Shown here: positions 7,585 to 17,450 of the stretch, piece after piece
Numbering within the stretch: the stretch's first letter is position 1
Layout of the letters: each line of letters opens with the position of its first letter
DNA from: an uncultured SAR86 cluster bacterium
Lineage (GTDB): Bacteria; Pseudomonadota; Gammaproteobacteria; Magnimaribacterales; D2472
Length of the DNA: 64,000 nt
Direction of reading: 5' to 3'
Assembly (NCBI GenBank): GCA_902612915.1
Contig: CACMFH010000001.1
Span: 1 to 64,000, forward strand
The notes under the pieces: model-generated
The model's input: the letters and a program-made list of their open reading frames with translations, nothing else
Told to the model about the DNA's origin: nothing
Database searches by the model: none
Position numbers and translations under genes: made by a program

Positions 7585-8275
7585 CTATGTTATTCCAATA
7601 ATTATGATTATCCTTAAATAAAAAATTTTTAATTAAATAAATGGACATGCCTAAATATCCCATCTTTTTAAATCTTCTACTGTCTTGTCCAAAGTAATGT
7701 TTAGCAATTTTAAATTTCTTTGGATCATATTTCCTCGATAAGTGAAAATCCTCTGATGTAGGATACTTACATGGAAATTTACCAAGTTCATAAAACCTAT
7801 CTTTACGAGTTAGAAAATATGCTCCTACAGCAAAAGGAATCCACTTTGACATTATTTTATTTAATACATTAAATATTGAAAAACTTAATTGAGCCCTTGG
7901 ATCTTTGTCATAACATTTAATATTTAGTCCCATTAAATGTAAATCCTCTTCTTTCATTTGTTTTAAAGTATCGTAGATTACTGTATTTGAAAAAAATCTA
8001 ACATCAGCGTCTATGAAAAGAATATATGGCGTGATTGCTAAATATGATCCGTTATTTCTGGCGACTGAAACAGGTCCACCACTAATAATTTTAATATTCA
8101 ACCATTCTTTATGATTTTCAATAACTCTTCTTGTATTATCAGTTGAGCAATCTGCGATAAGTATTCTTATGCCTTCCATGCCTTTTTGCTTCTTTAAACT
8201 ATCAAGCAAATAATAGATATAGGACTCTTCATTTTTACACGGGACAACGATTGTAACCTCGTCTTTCATTATCAC
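7562..8275 (-). CDS. GT2-family glycosyltransferase, partner of PlcP-like protein
   Basis: The 237-residue protein has a GT-A fold: nucleotide-sugar start VTIVVPCKNEESYI, ILIADCSTDNTRRVI, VARNNGS, and the metal-binding FIDADVRF (DxD-type) near residue 90. A C-terminal amphipathic/hydrophobic segment may bind the membrane. It is the first gene of a two-gene minus-strand operon with the PlcP-like gene, 23 bp overlapping. In bacteria that use PlcP, a glycosyltransferase converts the released diacylglycerol to glycolipids; this gene may fill that role, although the known Agt enzymes are from other GT families. The Pho-box-like element lies 57 bp upstream of its start. Confidence 0.75.
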   Translation of the reverse strand: MIMKDEVTIVVPCKNEESYIYYLLDSLKKQKGMEGIRILIADCSTDNTRRVIENHKEWLNIKIISGGPVSVARNNGSYLAITPYILFIDADVRFFSNTVIYDTLKQMKEEDLHLMGLNIKCYDKDPRAQLSFSIFNVLNKIMSKWIPFAVGAYFLTRKDRFYELGKFPCKYPTSEDFHLSRKYDPKKFKIAKHYFGQDSRRFKKMGYLGMSIYLIKNFLFKDNHNYWNNIDEKRYWS

Positions 8276-8331
8276 TACTATTTAATTTTAGTTTTAAGCT
8301 AAACAATTTTAAAAATTAATTTAACTTATCA

Positions 8332-8373
8332 TTGTTAAATAAATGCAACAATCATGTTTAGGTTTGGTTATTA
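8332..8373 (+). promoter_or_regulatory. Pho-box-like element, copy 1 (phoX / GT2-plcP divergent promoter)
   Basis: Four repeats of the type (T/A)TGTTAA follow each other with the key G at 8334, 8345, 8356 and 8367, exactly 11 bp apart. PhoB binds CTGTCAT repeats with the same 11-bp period. The region 8321-8376 aligns without gaps to 13159-13214, and bases 8332-8344 (TTGTTAAATAAAT) are identical in both. It reads toward phoX and lies between phoX and the GT2-plcP operon. PhoB binding is inferred from phasing and gene content. Confidence 0.6.
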
Positions 8374-8464
8374 TATTTCAATCAAAAAGTTTCATAAATG
8401 AGACAATTATGTGAAATATAAAAAGATATATTTAAAAAATCTAAAAAGTTATTAATATATATAA

Positions 8465-9811
8465 ATGTCAATTAATAATAGAAGAGAGTTTTTAAAACTT
8501 ACTGCAAAGTCTTCTGCCTTATTTATTTTGTATACTTATACTGGACCTTTAAAGAGCTCTGTCCTAAAAAGTACAACTAATGACTTTTGGGATGGTTCTC
8601 TATTATCAGACCCACTTGGTTTATTTGATTTACCTATGAATTTCTCATACAAAGTGCTAATTTCATCTGGAGATATTATGGCTGATGGTCTTCCATATGG
8701 CAGAAGACCCGATGGAATGGCAGCATTTAAGTTAGATGATGGAAATAATGCTCTTATAATAAATCATGAAACAGATAATTTAGATAAGAGGCTTGATCCC
8801 ATATCTGCATATGATAAACGTTTCGGTATTCCTTATGATGGTGGAACTACTACCTTAATATTAGACTCTAGTGGTAAAAAAGTAATTGATTCAAGAAGAA
8901 GTCTTACAGGAACAAAAAAGAACTGTGCTGGGGGAAAAACACCATGGAATACTTGGATTTCATGTGAAGAAACCTACGATAGAGATCATGGTTATGCGTT
9001 TGAGATTAATCCAAAGACAAAATCCTTAGATGGTTTCAAAAGATTATCAGAAATGGGCAGATTTAAAAGAGAAGCTATCACGGTAGATATTAATGATAAA
9101 AAAGGCAGTATATATCAAACAGAAGACGATCCCATGGGCTTGTTTTATAAATTTACACCATCTATCAAAGATAAGTTAGACGGAGAAGGTGTTCTCGAAG
9201 CTCTTAGAATTAAGAACTTAGAAAGCACTGAGAACAAAGATGGTTCTATAAAATCAGGCGATTCTTTTCCAGTTGATTGGGTCCTAATTGATGATCCAAG
9301 TGCTTCGAAAAAAAGAACAAAAACTCAGGGTAAATCAAAAGGTGCAACTATCTTTTGTGGTGGAGAAGGAATAATTTTTACAAATGATGCTAACTCAGAA
9401 AGTGTTATTTATTTTACTTGTAAAGACGGCGGTCAAGCAGGCCTGGGTCAAATTTGGTCGTATGCTCCAAGTAAATCTAAAATCACATTATTTTATGAAT
9501 CAACTGATACAAAAGACTTATGGGAAGGAGATAATATTAATGTCACACCGTGGGGTGATCTCATTATCTGTGAGGATAATGATAGCAATGCATGCAGATT
9601 AATTGGTTGTACTCAAAATGGTATGCTTTATCCACTCGGAAGAGTTGCTGGTAATAGTAGCTCAGAAATTGCTGGCATTTGTTTTTCATCTGATGGTAAT
9701 AATATGTATCTAAACATTCAAGATGAAGGTAAAACAATTGTTATTAATGGTGACTGGAATCGTATTAAAAATTTCAGAGACAAGTTTGATGCCAAGAAGA
9801 TAAATTATTGA
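8465..9811 (+). CDS. phoX: PhoX-type alkaline phosphatase (DUF839), Tat-exported
   Basis: The N-terminus NRREFLKLTAKSSALFIL is a twin-arginine signal peptide, so the enzyme is exported folded. The rest is a DUF839/PhoX beta-propeller: ALIINHETDN, NCAGGKTPWNTWISCEE, FKREAITVDI, and a C-terminal PWGDLIICEDND and EIAGICFSSDG. PhoX is a Ca/Fe-dependent phosphatase that takes phosphate from organic phosphoesters and is the dominant type in the ocean. At 448 aa this is a shorter member than the classic 550-650 aa PhoX. The gene is divergent from GT2-plcP across a 189-bp gap that holds the Pho-box-like element. It has no strong Shine-Dalgarno. Confidence 0.82.
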   Translation: MSINNRREFLKLTAKSSALFILYTYTGPLKSSVLKSTTNDFWDGSLLSDPLGLFDLPMNFSYKVLISSGDIMADGLPYGRRPDGMAAFKLDDGNNALIINHETDNLDKRLDPISAYDKRFGIPYDGGTTTLILDSSGKKVIDSRRSLTGTKKNCAGGKTPWNTWISCEETYDRDHGYAFEINPKTKSLDGFKRLSEMGRFKREAITVDINDKKGSIYQTEDDPMGLFYKFTPSIKDKLDGEGVLEALRIKNLESTENKDGSIKSGDSFPVDWVLIDDPSASKKRTKTQGKSKGATIFCGGEGIIFTNDANSESVIYFTCKDGGQAGLGQIWSYAPSKSKITLFYESTDTKDLWEGDNINVTPWGDLIICEDNDSNACRLIGCTQNGMLYPLGRVAGNSSSEIAGICFSSDGNNMYLNIQDEGKTIVINGDWNRIKNFRDKFDAKKINY

Positions 9812-9858
9812 CATAATTTTTGATTAGTTAAAATTTTTTTAACGTTTTTAGCTTAATA

Positions 9859-10281
9859 TTAGTTTTTGTGTATAACTATTTTTAACTTTCTACCAGAGGC
9901 GTAATCCATCATTTCTTGTATACTAATTTGTGATTGATAGGAAAGTCTCACATATCCATTGCCATGACTTAAATATATGAAAGCTGGCTCATCAAAATAC
10001 AAACTTAAATTTGGTAAATGGCTCCATCTTTGTTCTGTTGAATCAAAACCTTTTTCAGGGTCAGGAAGATCACCTTTTTTATATCTGGCTAAAAAGCCTT
10101 GTACACTTCCAGATGCAACAACCTCTTCATCAATTTCAGGAATCCAAAGAATTTGATTACCGTAGGTTAGATCATCGTTTACAAAGTCCATACCATTTAA
10201 TTCAACAATTACAGTCTTTATTTCATGTGAATAACTAAATGAAGAGAACATAATTAAAAATACTAAAATAGAAAATTTCAT
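9859..10281 (-). CDS. Secreted protein of unknown function, 140 aa
   Basis: A signal peptide (MKFSILVFLIMFSSFSYS) precedes a small soluble domain with ILWIPEIDEEVV, GFLARYKKGDLP and a C-terminal strand KLKIVIHK. There are no cysteines in the mature part. I do not recognise the family. It is convergent with phoX and lies in the phosphorus island, so it may act with the periplasmic phosphatases, but nothing in the sequence shows a reaction. Confidence 0.5.
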   Translation of the reverse strand: MKFSILVFLIMFSSFSYSHEIKTVIVELNGMDFVNDDLTYGNQILWIPEIDEEVVASGSVQGFLARYKKGDLPDPEKGFDSTEQRWSHLPNLSLYFDEPAFIYLSHGNGYVRLSYQSQISIQEMMDYASGRKLKIVIHKN

Positions 10282-10412
10282 GTTGATCCAAAGCTGTTAA
10301 AAAGCATATTTAATCTTAATGATGTTGCTTTTGCGTGAAGGTATAGAAACATTTAAGTATTAATTGAGTTAACAAAAATTAAGGGGGTATGGAACATATA
10401 CCAATCTGGTTC

Positions 10413-11453
10413 TTATAAGCTATGTGTCTGTGGCAAGTTCGTAGGTATTTTTGTTGGACATAATTTGCTAAGTTTGTGAAGTATTTGGACTTTTAGCGTG
10501 CGTTTTATACTTAATATTTTTCTACGTTTTCCAGACAAAACTGGATTAGCTGCATGATCAATATAAGTCGAATCAAAGTTTAATCTTTTAATAAATCCCA
10601 TTCTTTCATATCGATATAGTATTTTTAGATGGTCTTTATCTTTTTTAACTCTTTTTGGAGCTATAGTAAAAACACGTAAACCGCTTGAAATAGATTCAGA
10701 AATCATGCTTGTGCTATCTTCGGTTACAAATATTTCATCAACTAATTTAAATACATTAGAAAGATTTATTTTACCAAGGCCAGAGTGAAACCAAACAGAT
10801 TTATCATCTCGATAATCTTTCAGATAATCTTTGATCAATAGTTCATGAGATTTTTTGGTTCTTCTCGAGGTAACAATTACAGGAATTTTACCCGAATCAA
10901 TAGAATATTTTTTAATCTGTTGACACAGTTCAAAAAAATCCTCATTTTTATATTTATATCCAGATCCATTCCCCCCAATTAAAAATAAACTTTTATTTTT
11001 TTTCCTATTATGTTTAATAGGACTGAATCTATTTGGAGGCAATATTGTTTCGATATTACTACTATTATTATTTTTAGTTTTCAAAGCTAAACTTACTGAA
11101 AAGTAAGCACTTGGAATACCTCGCAAAGAACCGTTGTGAATATTTTTTTTATTATATTTTTTTGAAACGGCAGCATTGAAAACAGAAAGTTTTCCACCAG
11201 TTGAAATAATTAGTTCATAATCTGATAGATCAATTTTTTTGAAAAAACTTAGAATTATTTCAATATGTCTATCAGTCAATCTTTTTGATAGGTTCTTAAT
11301 ATAGATATATTGAAGACCTCTAAATAGACTATATTTTAATTTAACGTCAATAACTTTATAAGAACTTTTTACAGACTCTTTAAGCATTTCAGCAATACCA
11401 ATTGACTGATTGATATGCCCATCCAGACCATCACTCAAAATTGCAACTTTCAT
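10413..11453 (-). CDS. ELM1-family (mitochondrial-fission ELM1-like) protein
   Basis: The 346-residue protein has the ELM1/COG3660 layout: N-terminal ILSDGLDGHINQSIGIAE (the family's D-G-N-Q motif), a central FLIGGNGSGYKY, a VIVTSRRT strand and VTEDSTSMISESISSG near residue 250, followed by a basic C-terminus. The fold is GT-B-like (two Rossmann halves) and bacterial members are often found with lipid A and envelope sugar genes, so glycosyltransferase activity is plausible but not proven. Its place in the island beside plcP and a GT2 suggests a part in envelope or lipid remodelling. The last residues of the tail (PTKIPTNLPQTHSL) look unstructured. Confidence 0.75.
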   Translation of the reverse strand: MKVAILSDGLDGHINQSIGIAEMLKESVKSSYKVIDVKLKYSLFRGLQYIYIKNLSKRLTDRHIEIILSFFKKIDLSDYELIISTGGKLSVFNAAVSKKYNKKNIHNGSLRGIPSAYFSVSLALKTKNNNSSNIETILPPNRFSPIKHNRKKNKSLFLIGGNGSGYKYKNEDFFELCQQIKKYSIDSGKIPVIVTSRRTKKSHELLIKDYLKDYRDDKSVWFHSGLGKINLSNVFKLVDEIFVTEDSTSMISESISSGLRVFTIAPKRVKKDKDHLKILYRYERMGFIKRLNFDSTYIDHAANPVLSGKRRKILSIKRTLKVQILHKLSKLCPTKIPTNLPQTHSL

Positions 11454-11563
11454 AAATTCAAAAATAGCAAATGATATGTTGAGTTTGATTAAATATTTGT
11501 AAACTTTCTTTAATTATTCGTTACAAAAATGTAAATTTATTATTGCAACTTCGCCTACCATTT

Positions 11564-13150
11564 TTATAAAGCATTATTGTGACAAATGACGAAGGCTTCT
11601 GATTCAAAGTTAGAATATTTAGTTGATTTGACTGTAGAAACATATTTATAAACGACTTCAACATTTTCTAAATTAATAGTTATCTGCACATATCCTTTGT
11701 GTGAGCTATTTGTATAAATTAAATTTTTGTTTGATTGTAAATATTGATCATCAATTTCATTAGCATAATCTCCAAACATATCTATTGCGTTTGGAGAAGA
11801 GATTGATGGCGCTCCTATTTCAATACCAATGAAACTATTTTCACTATCGTATAGATTTGATAGCCAAGATGAATGAGTATCTCCAGCTAAAATTATATTT
11901 GATTGGTTATCTTTAATTATTTTATAAAATTTTTCTCTTTCTTTAGGATACCCATCCCATTGATCTGTATTCCAAGGTAATTGTCTACCTGCAAGCTCAA
12001 GATATATGTGCATATATTCTGGAATTAAAGATTTATCAATTTCCTTAAATTCAGCCGGCATATATTGAGGCCCAATTAGAATTTGCTGACCAAATATTGA
12101 CCATTTACAACTTTTATCAAGCGTATCTTCTATCCATTTAAATTGTCTACGTCCTAGCAATTTTCTGGGTTTTTGTAAATCTTTTTGGTATGACTCAATA
12201 TCAAATGTTTTATCAGAATAATATGAATTCAAATCAAGCTGTTTGTCTCTTGATATCAATCTTGTATCTAGCATTAGCAATTGAAATAAATTGCCAACTT
12301 TAAAATCTCTCCAAATAGTTGTTTTATTTTTATTTTCTCTAATTGGCATCCATTCATAGTAAGCCTTTAAAGCATTTATCTTTCTGTCATAAAATATCCC
12401 TTCATCTAAAGAGTGATTTTCTGCACCATTTTTCCATGTATTATTTGTGAACTCATGATCATCCCACACAACAATCATAGGTTTTGTCTTGTGCAAGAGT
12501 TGAAGATCTTTATCACTTTTATATTGAGCATGCCTTAATCTGTAATCTTGAAGTGAAATTAATTCATTAGATGGAATACTTACTCTATCTAGCTCTGTAG
12601 CATTCTCAGATGCATATCCATTTTTATCATACTCATACAAGTAATCACCTAGATGTAAAACAAGATCAATTTCATCGTTATTAGCTATTTCTTTGTATGA
12701 ATTAAAAAAACCAGCAGGATAATTTGAGCAGCTACAAAAGGCGATATTAAACTCATCTGGATTATAAATAGGTAAGGTAATTGTTTTGCCAATTTCAGAA
12801 AATTGATTATTACAACTAAATCTATAGAAAACAGATATTCCGTTATATTGTTTTGGAATTTTTACATCAACTTTTACTGTAAAGTTATTATATCCTGATG
12901 CTTCTGTCTGACCTTGATTAATTATATTTATAAAATCGATATTATCTGAAATTTCCCAATTGACTTGAATAGAACTGTTACTGCTTTTTGTTAATTTCGT
13001 CCATATAATTACATTAGTGTGTGTAGGGTCACCGCTTGCAACACCATGATTAAAAAATATATCTTCACTTTTATTATTTTTTGACCTTAGCTTTAAACTT
13101 AATGAGGCCAACAAAAGGGTAAAAAATTTTAAGAATGAACGTCTTTGCAT
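11564..13150 (-). CDS. phoD: PhoD-type alkaline phosphatase/phosphodiesterase, Tat-exported
   Basis: The start MQRRSFLKFFTLLLASLSL is a twin-arginine signal. An N-terminal Fn3-like PhoD domain (FNHGVASGDPTHTNVIIWTKL) leads into the metallophosphatase core: FCSCSNYPAGFFNSY, LVLHLGDYLYEYDK, VVWDDHEFTNN, and the late ILAGDTHSSW. These give the Fe/Ca site ligands of PhoD, including the cysteine of CSC. The enzyme cleaves phosphomono- and diesters, including lipid-derived and teichoic-type substrates. 528 aa is full length. The gene starts about 20 bp from the second Pho-box-like element. Confidence 0.9.
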   Translation of the reverse strand: MQRRSFLKFFTLLLASLSLKLRSKNNKSEDIFFNHGVASGDPTHTNVIIWTKLTKSSNSSIQVNWEISDNIDFINIINQGQTEASGYNNFTVKVDVKIPKQYNGISVFYRFSCNNQFSEIGKTITLPIYNPDEFNIAFCSCSNYPAGFFNSYKEIANNDEIDLVLHLGDYLYEYDKNGYASENATELDRVSIPSNELISLQDYRLRHAQYKSDKDLQLLHKTKPMIVVWDDHEFTNNTWKNGAENHSLDEGIFYDRKINALKAYYEWMPIRENKNKTTIWRDFKVGNLFQLLMLDTRLISRDKQLDLNSYYSDKTFDIESYQKDLQKPRKLLGRRQFKWIEDTLDKSCKWSIFGQQILIGPQYMPAEFKEIDKSLIPEYMHIYLELAGRQLPWNTDQWDGYPKEREKFYKIIKDNQSNIILAGDTHSSWLSNLYDSENSFIGIEIGAPSISSPNAIDMFGDYANEIDDQYLQSNKNLIYTNSSHKGYVQITINLENVEVVYKYVSTVKSTKYSNFESEAFVICHNNAL

Positions 13151-13169
13151 GATTTAATTTAACTCATAG

Positions 13170-13211
13170 TTGTTAAATAAATGTAACAATTAAGTGTTAA
13201 TTTAGTTATTA
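13170..13211 (+). promoter_or_regulatory. Pho-box-like element, copy 2 (phoD / secreted protein divergent promoter)
   Basis: Repeats TTGTTAA, ATGTAAC, AAGTGTT and TAGTTAT have their key G at 13172, 13183, 13194 and 13205, again exactly 11 bp apart. The stretch 13159-13214 aligns gap-free with 8321-8376 near phoX. It sits between phoD (minus) and a small secreted protein (plus). A TATAAA -10 candidate for the plus gene lies just beyond it at about 13217. The likely binder is PhoB, by analogy with 11-bp-phased PhoB sites. Confidence 0.6.
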
Positions 13212-13307
13212 TTCTTTATAAATTACAATAACTGTTAGAGTTAGTTTCATTATTAATATCAGTACCTATTTTGCTTTTTAAATCTAAACATTAATTTCAC
13301 CAGATTT

Positions 13308-13321
13308 TGACATTAATGTCA
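13308..13321 (+). promoter_or_regulatory. 14-bp palindrome overlapping a predicted -35
   Basis: TGACATTAATGTCA is a perfect palindrome. It overlaps TTGACA (13307-13312), which with TATTAG (13330-13335) at a 17-bp spacing makes a plausible promoter for the small secreted protein. A dimeric repressor or activator could bind here. Which one is unknown. Confidence 0.4.
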
Positions 13322-13361
13322 TAAATTCATATTAGTATCTTAATAATGGAGGATTATGATT

Positions 13362-13796
13362 ATGAAATATTTTTTATTGGTAACCTTTTCAATATTTTCG
13401 TTTGCAGATGATCATGCTATTTCAACAGAGTTCTCAGACTGCAAAGGTAAAGTTGCAAATTATTACGTTTCTAAAATTATTCCTGGTGGAAGTGTAGAAG
13501 GAATGATGAAAGCAAGCGAGATGCATCAAAATTTTTATGACGAGCAAGGCGCAAACGTAAAAGTTTATCCAGCACTTCAATATTTAAGAACTGATGAGGG
13601 GACAGAAGAAGAACTTCATCGTATTTCAACAATGGTTGTTTGGGATAGTGTTAACTCATGGAATGAATGGAGAGAGAGCGTCGAAGCTCTATCAGAAGAA
13701 GATAGAGAAGTTGCTGACAAACAATACTATGCTTTTGTTGAAATGTATAACAAAAATACTGAGGTTGTTACTGAAACAAGATGGTGTATGCTTTAA
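13362..13796 (+). CDS. Small secreted protein of unknown function, 144 aa
   Basis: The ATG at 13362 is chosen over the one at 13356 because GGAGGA (13348-13353) is 8 bases from the first but only 2 from the second. A signal peptide (MKYFLLVTFSIFSFA) is followed by a compact alpha/beta domain with two cysteines (near residues 28 and 142) and the segment RISTMVVWDSVNSWNEWRE, reminiscent of dimeric alpha-beta barrel (ABM/EthD-like) proteins. The family is not recognised with confidence. It has its own strong-looking promoter and Shine-Dalgarno and lies at the island's right edge. Confidence 0.6.
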   Translation: MKYFLLVTFSIFSFADDHAISTEFSDCKGKVANYYVSKIIPGGSVEGMMKASEMHQNFYDEQGANVKVYPALQYLRTDEGTEEELHRISTMVVWDSVNSWNEWRESVEALSEEDREVADKQYYAFVEMYNKNTEVVTETRWCML

Positions 13797-13880
13797 TTAT
13801 ACCTAAAGCGTGGCTTTGACAAAGTTTGCAGGCATTTAAACGAATAGATTTGAAAGAAAGCAACTAAATAGCATTCAAGA

Positions 13881-13916
13881 GGTCCGCGGTTCGATCCAGC
13901 GTAGCTCCTCCATTTT
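13881..13916 (+). repeat. Decayed copy of tRNA-Ala 3' end (putative right att site)
   Basis: GGTCCGCGGTTCGATCC begins a 36-base match to 6754-6789 of tRNA-Ala, in direct orientation, with two mismatches (13898 A for C; 13909 T for A). The 5' half of the tRNA is missing, so no functional tRNA can be made. It lies in the 245-bp gap between a secreted protein and katG. Bases 13797-13880 hold nothing else I can identify. Confidence 0.85.
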
Positions 13917-14026
13917 ATAAATTACTTAATATAAAGAAATGTGTTATTAAAATGCTTTTTTTTTGATTATTTTAATAGTATATTTATTCTTTATATTATC
14001 AATAAACAGCACATTTAAACTTTTAA

Positions 14027-16183
<2,157 letters not shown>

Positions 16184-16184
16184 A

Positions 16185-17435
16185 TTAAGTCTTTAACGTT
16201 CTCATATTTAACAGTGACTGGAAAAAAAGTATTCCAGTTACTGTTATAACATTACAACTAAGCTGAGCTAAAAGTAATTTTGAAGAAATTAAGCTCATGT
16301 TTATTGGATCATATGTGAATATTACTAGAATGCTTAATATAGAAAATAATAAGATAAGCTGATAGGCAATCCTCTTTCCATGCATCAAATATCCAGTTAA
16401 AGATGCTAGAGTAACTAAGGATACTCCAAATAAACAAATTTCAAGGTACGATAGCAAAGGCGCATTTATAAAAACAAGATTGAATACAGTAGTTGTAAAT
16501 AATATTTGTGTGACACTAAAAATTTTAATATCAGTACCTATTGTAGGATTAAATTTTTTGTAAAAGTCTTTTGGATCTTTTTCCTCAATACAATCCTCAG
16601 GTCTCCAATATGTTTCTGCAAACCATACTTTAATCTTATCTTTCCATAACTTAGTTTTGATAGTGTCTTTTACCATTGTTGAAAAAACTTGAAAATTAGC
16701 CCAAATAGGATTCCAACTATTCAATGGCGTTGCAGTCCCGTAAACAGGATCGAGTTCATCTCTTTGTGGAGTATAAGTTCCAAACATCCTGTCCCAAATT
16801 ATGAAAACACCTCCATAATTTGCATCTATGTATTCTTTATTTTTTGCGTGATGAATTCGATGATTCATAGGTGTAATAAATATTTTTTCAAGAAAACCTA
16901 GGTGCCCTATATGTTCTGTGTGTACCCAAAATTGATAAACTAAATTAATACCTGCTACAGTTACGAATACTTCACCGGGCACTCCAATTAGCATCATTGG
17001 TGTATAAAAGATCCATTTCCAAAGCCATCCTGTGCTAGTTTGTCTCAAAGCAGTTGCTAAATTGTAATCTTCTCCATGATGATGGACGCTATGAGTTGCC
17101 CATAAAATTTTTATCTCATGATGCATTCTATGCATCCAGTAATATGACAAGTCATACAAAAGAAAGGCAGCTATCCAAGTAAAAGGATTCTTAACAGATA
17201 AAAGTCCTAGGTTAAGATACTTACTAATATATATAAATATTGCACTCTGAACTCCAAAATTTAGCATAACAGGAAATCTACTTATCATTCCTAAAGAAAT
17301 ACTCGTTAATGTATCATTCAAACGATAAGTATTTTTGCCAATAAATAAGCCGTAAAAATACTCTATTATTATTAATACAAAAAAAGCTGGGACAGCCAAA
17401 GTAATAATTATTGATTTATCTGTTAATACTTCCAT
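16185..17435 (-). CDS. Sterol desaturase/fatty acid hydroxylase-type membrane diiron enzyme
   Basis: The 416-residue integral membrane protein has the three histidine clusters of the family: HRMHH near residue 102, HSVHHHGE near 115 and HRIHHAKN near 192. They bind two irons that hydroxylate or desaturate a lipid C-H bond. N-terminal helices (about 10-35, 50-75, 85-100) precede them. A C-terminal part of about 150 residues adds four more hydrophobic helices, which is typical of the larger bacterial members resembling alkylglycerol monooxygenase. The substrate is unknown. The pantothenate kinase gene lies just upstream on the same strand (15 bp gap), so they may be co-transcribed. Confidence 0.88.
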   Translation of the reverse strand: MEVLTDKSIIITLAVPAFFVLIIIEYFYGLFIGKNTYRLNDTLTSISLGMISRFPVMLNFGVQSAIFIYISKYLNLGLLSVKNPFTWIAAFLLYDLSYYWMHRMHHEIKILWATHSVHHHGEDYNLATALRQTSTGWLWKWIFYTPMMLIGVPGEVFVTVAGINLVYQFWVHTEHIGHLGFLEKIFITPMNHRIHHAKNKEYIDANYGGVFIIWDRMFGTYTPQRDELDPVYGTATPLNSWNPIWANFQVFSTMVKDTIKTKLWKDKIKVWFAETYWRPEDCIEEKDPKDFYKKFNPTIGTDIKIFSVTQILFTTTVFNLVFINAPLLSYLEICLFGVSLVTLASLTGYLMHGKRIAYQLILLFSILSILVIFTYDPINMSLISSKLLLAQLSCNVITVTGILFFQSLLNMRTLKT

Positions 17436-17450
17436 TTTCTAAAAATTCTT

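Larger units (their letters stand above)
6754..13916. mobile_element. Candidate genomic island for phosphorus scavenging
   Basis: The interval is bounded by the tRNA-Ala 3' end and its decayed direct repeat. Its contents have a common theme: PlcP-like lipase with a glycosyltransferase, PhoX, PhoD, an ELM1-family protein and two secreted unknowns, with two copies of a Pho-box-like element. No integrase or transposase remains inside, so if it was inserted it is now fixed or was mobilised in trans. Base composition looks like the rest of the window by eye. The functional theme is firm; the insertion history is inference. Confidence 0.5.

Noticed and set aside
11454-11563. Third Pho-box-like element upstream of the ELM1 gene
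   Set aside because: GTAAC/GTAAA strings occur but not at an 11-bp period, so the evidence is too weak.
13356-13796. Secreted protein starting at ATG 13356
   Set aside because: The Shine-Dalgarno is only 2 bases away; the ATG at 13362 has proper spacing and a better signal peptide.
13881-13916. Second tRNA-Ala gene
   Set aside because: Only the 3' half is present and two bases are changed; no D or anticodon arm can be formed. It is kept as an att-like repeat.
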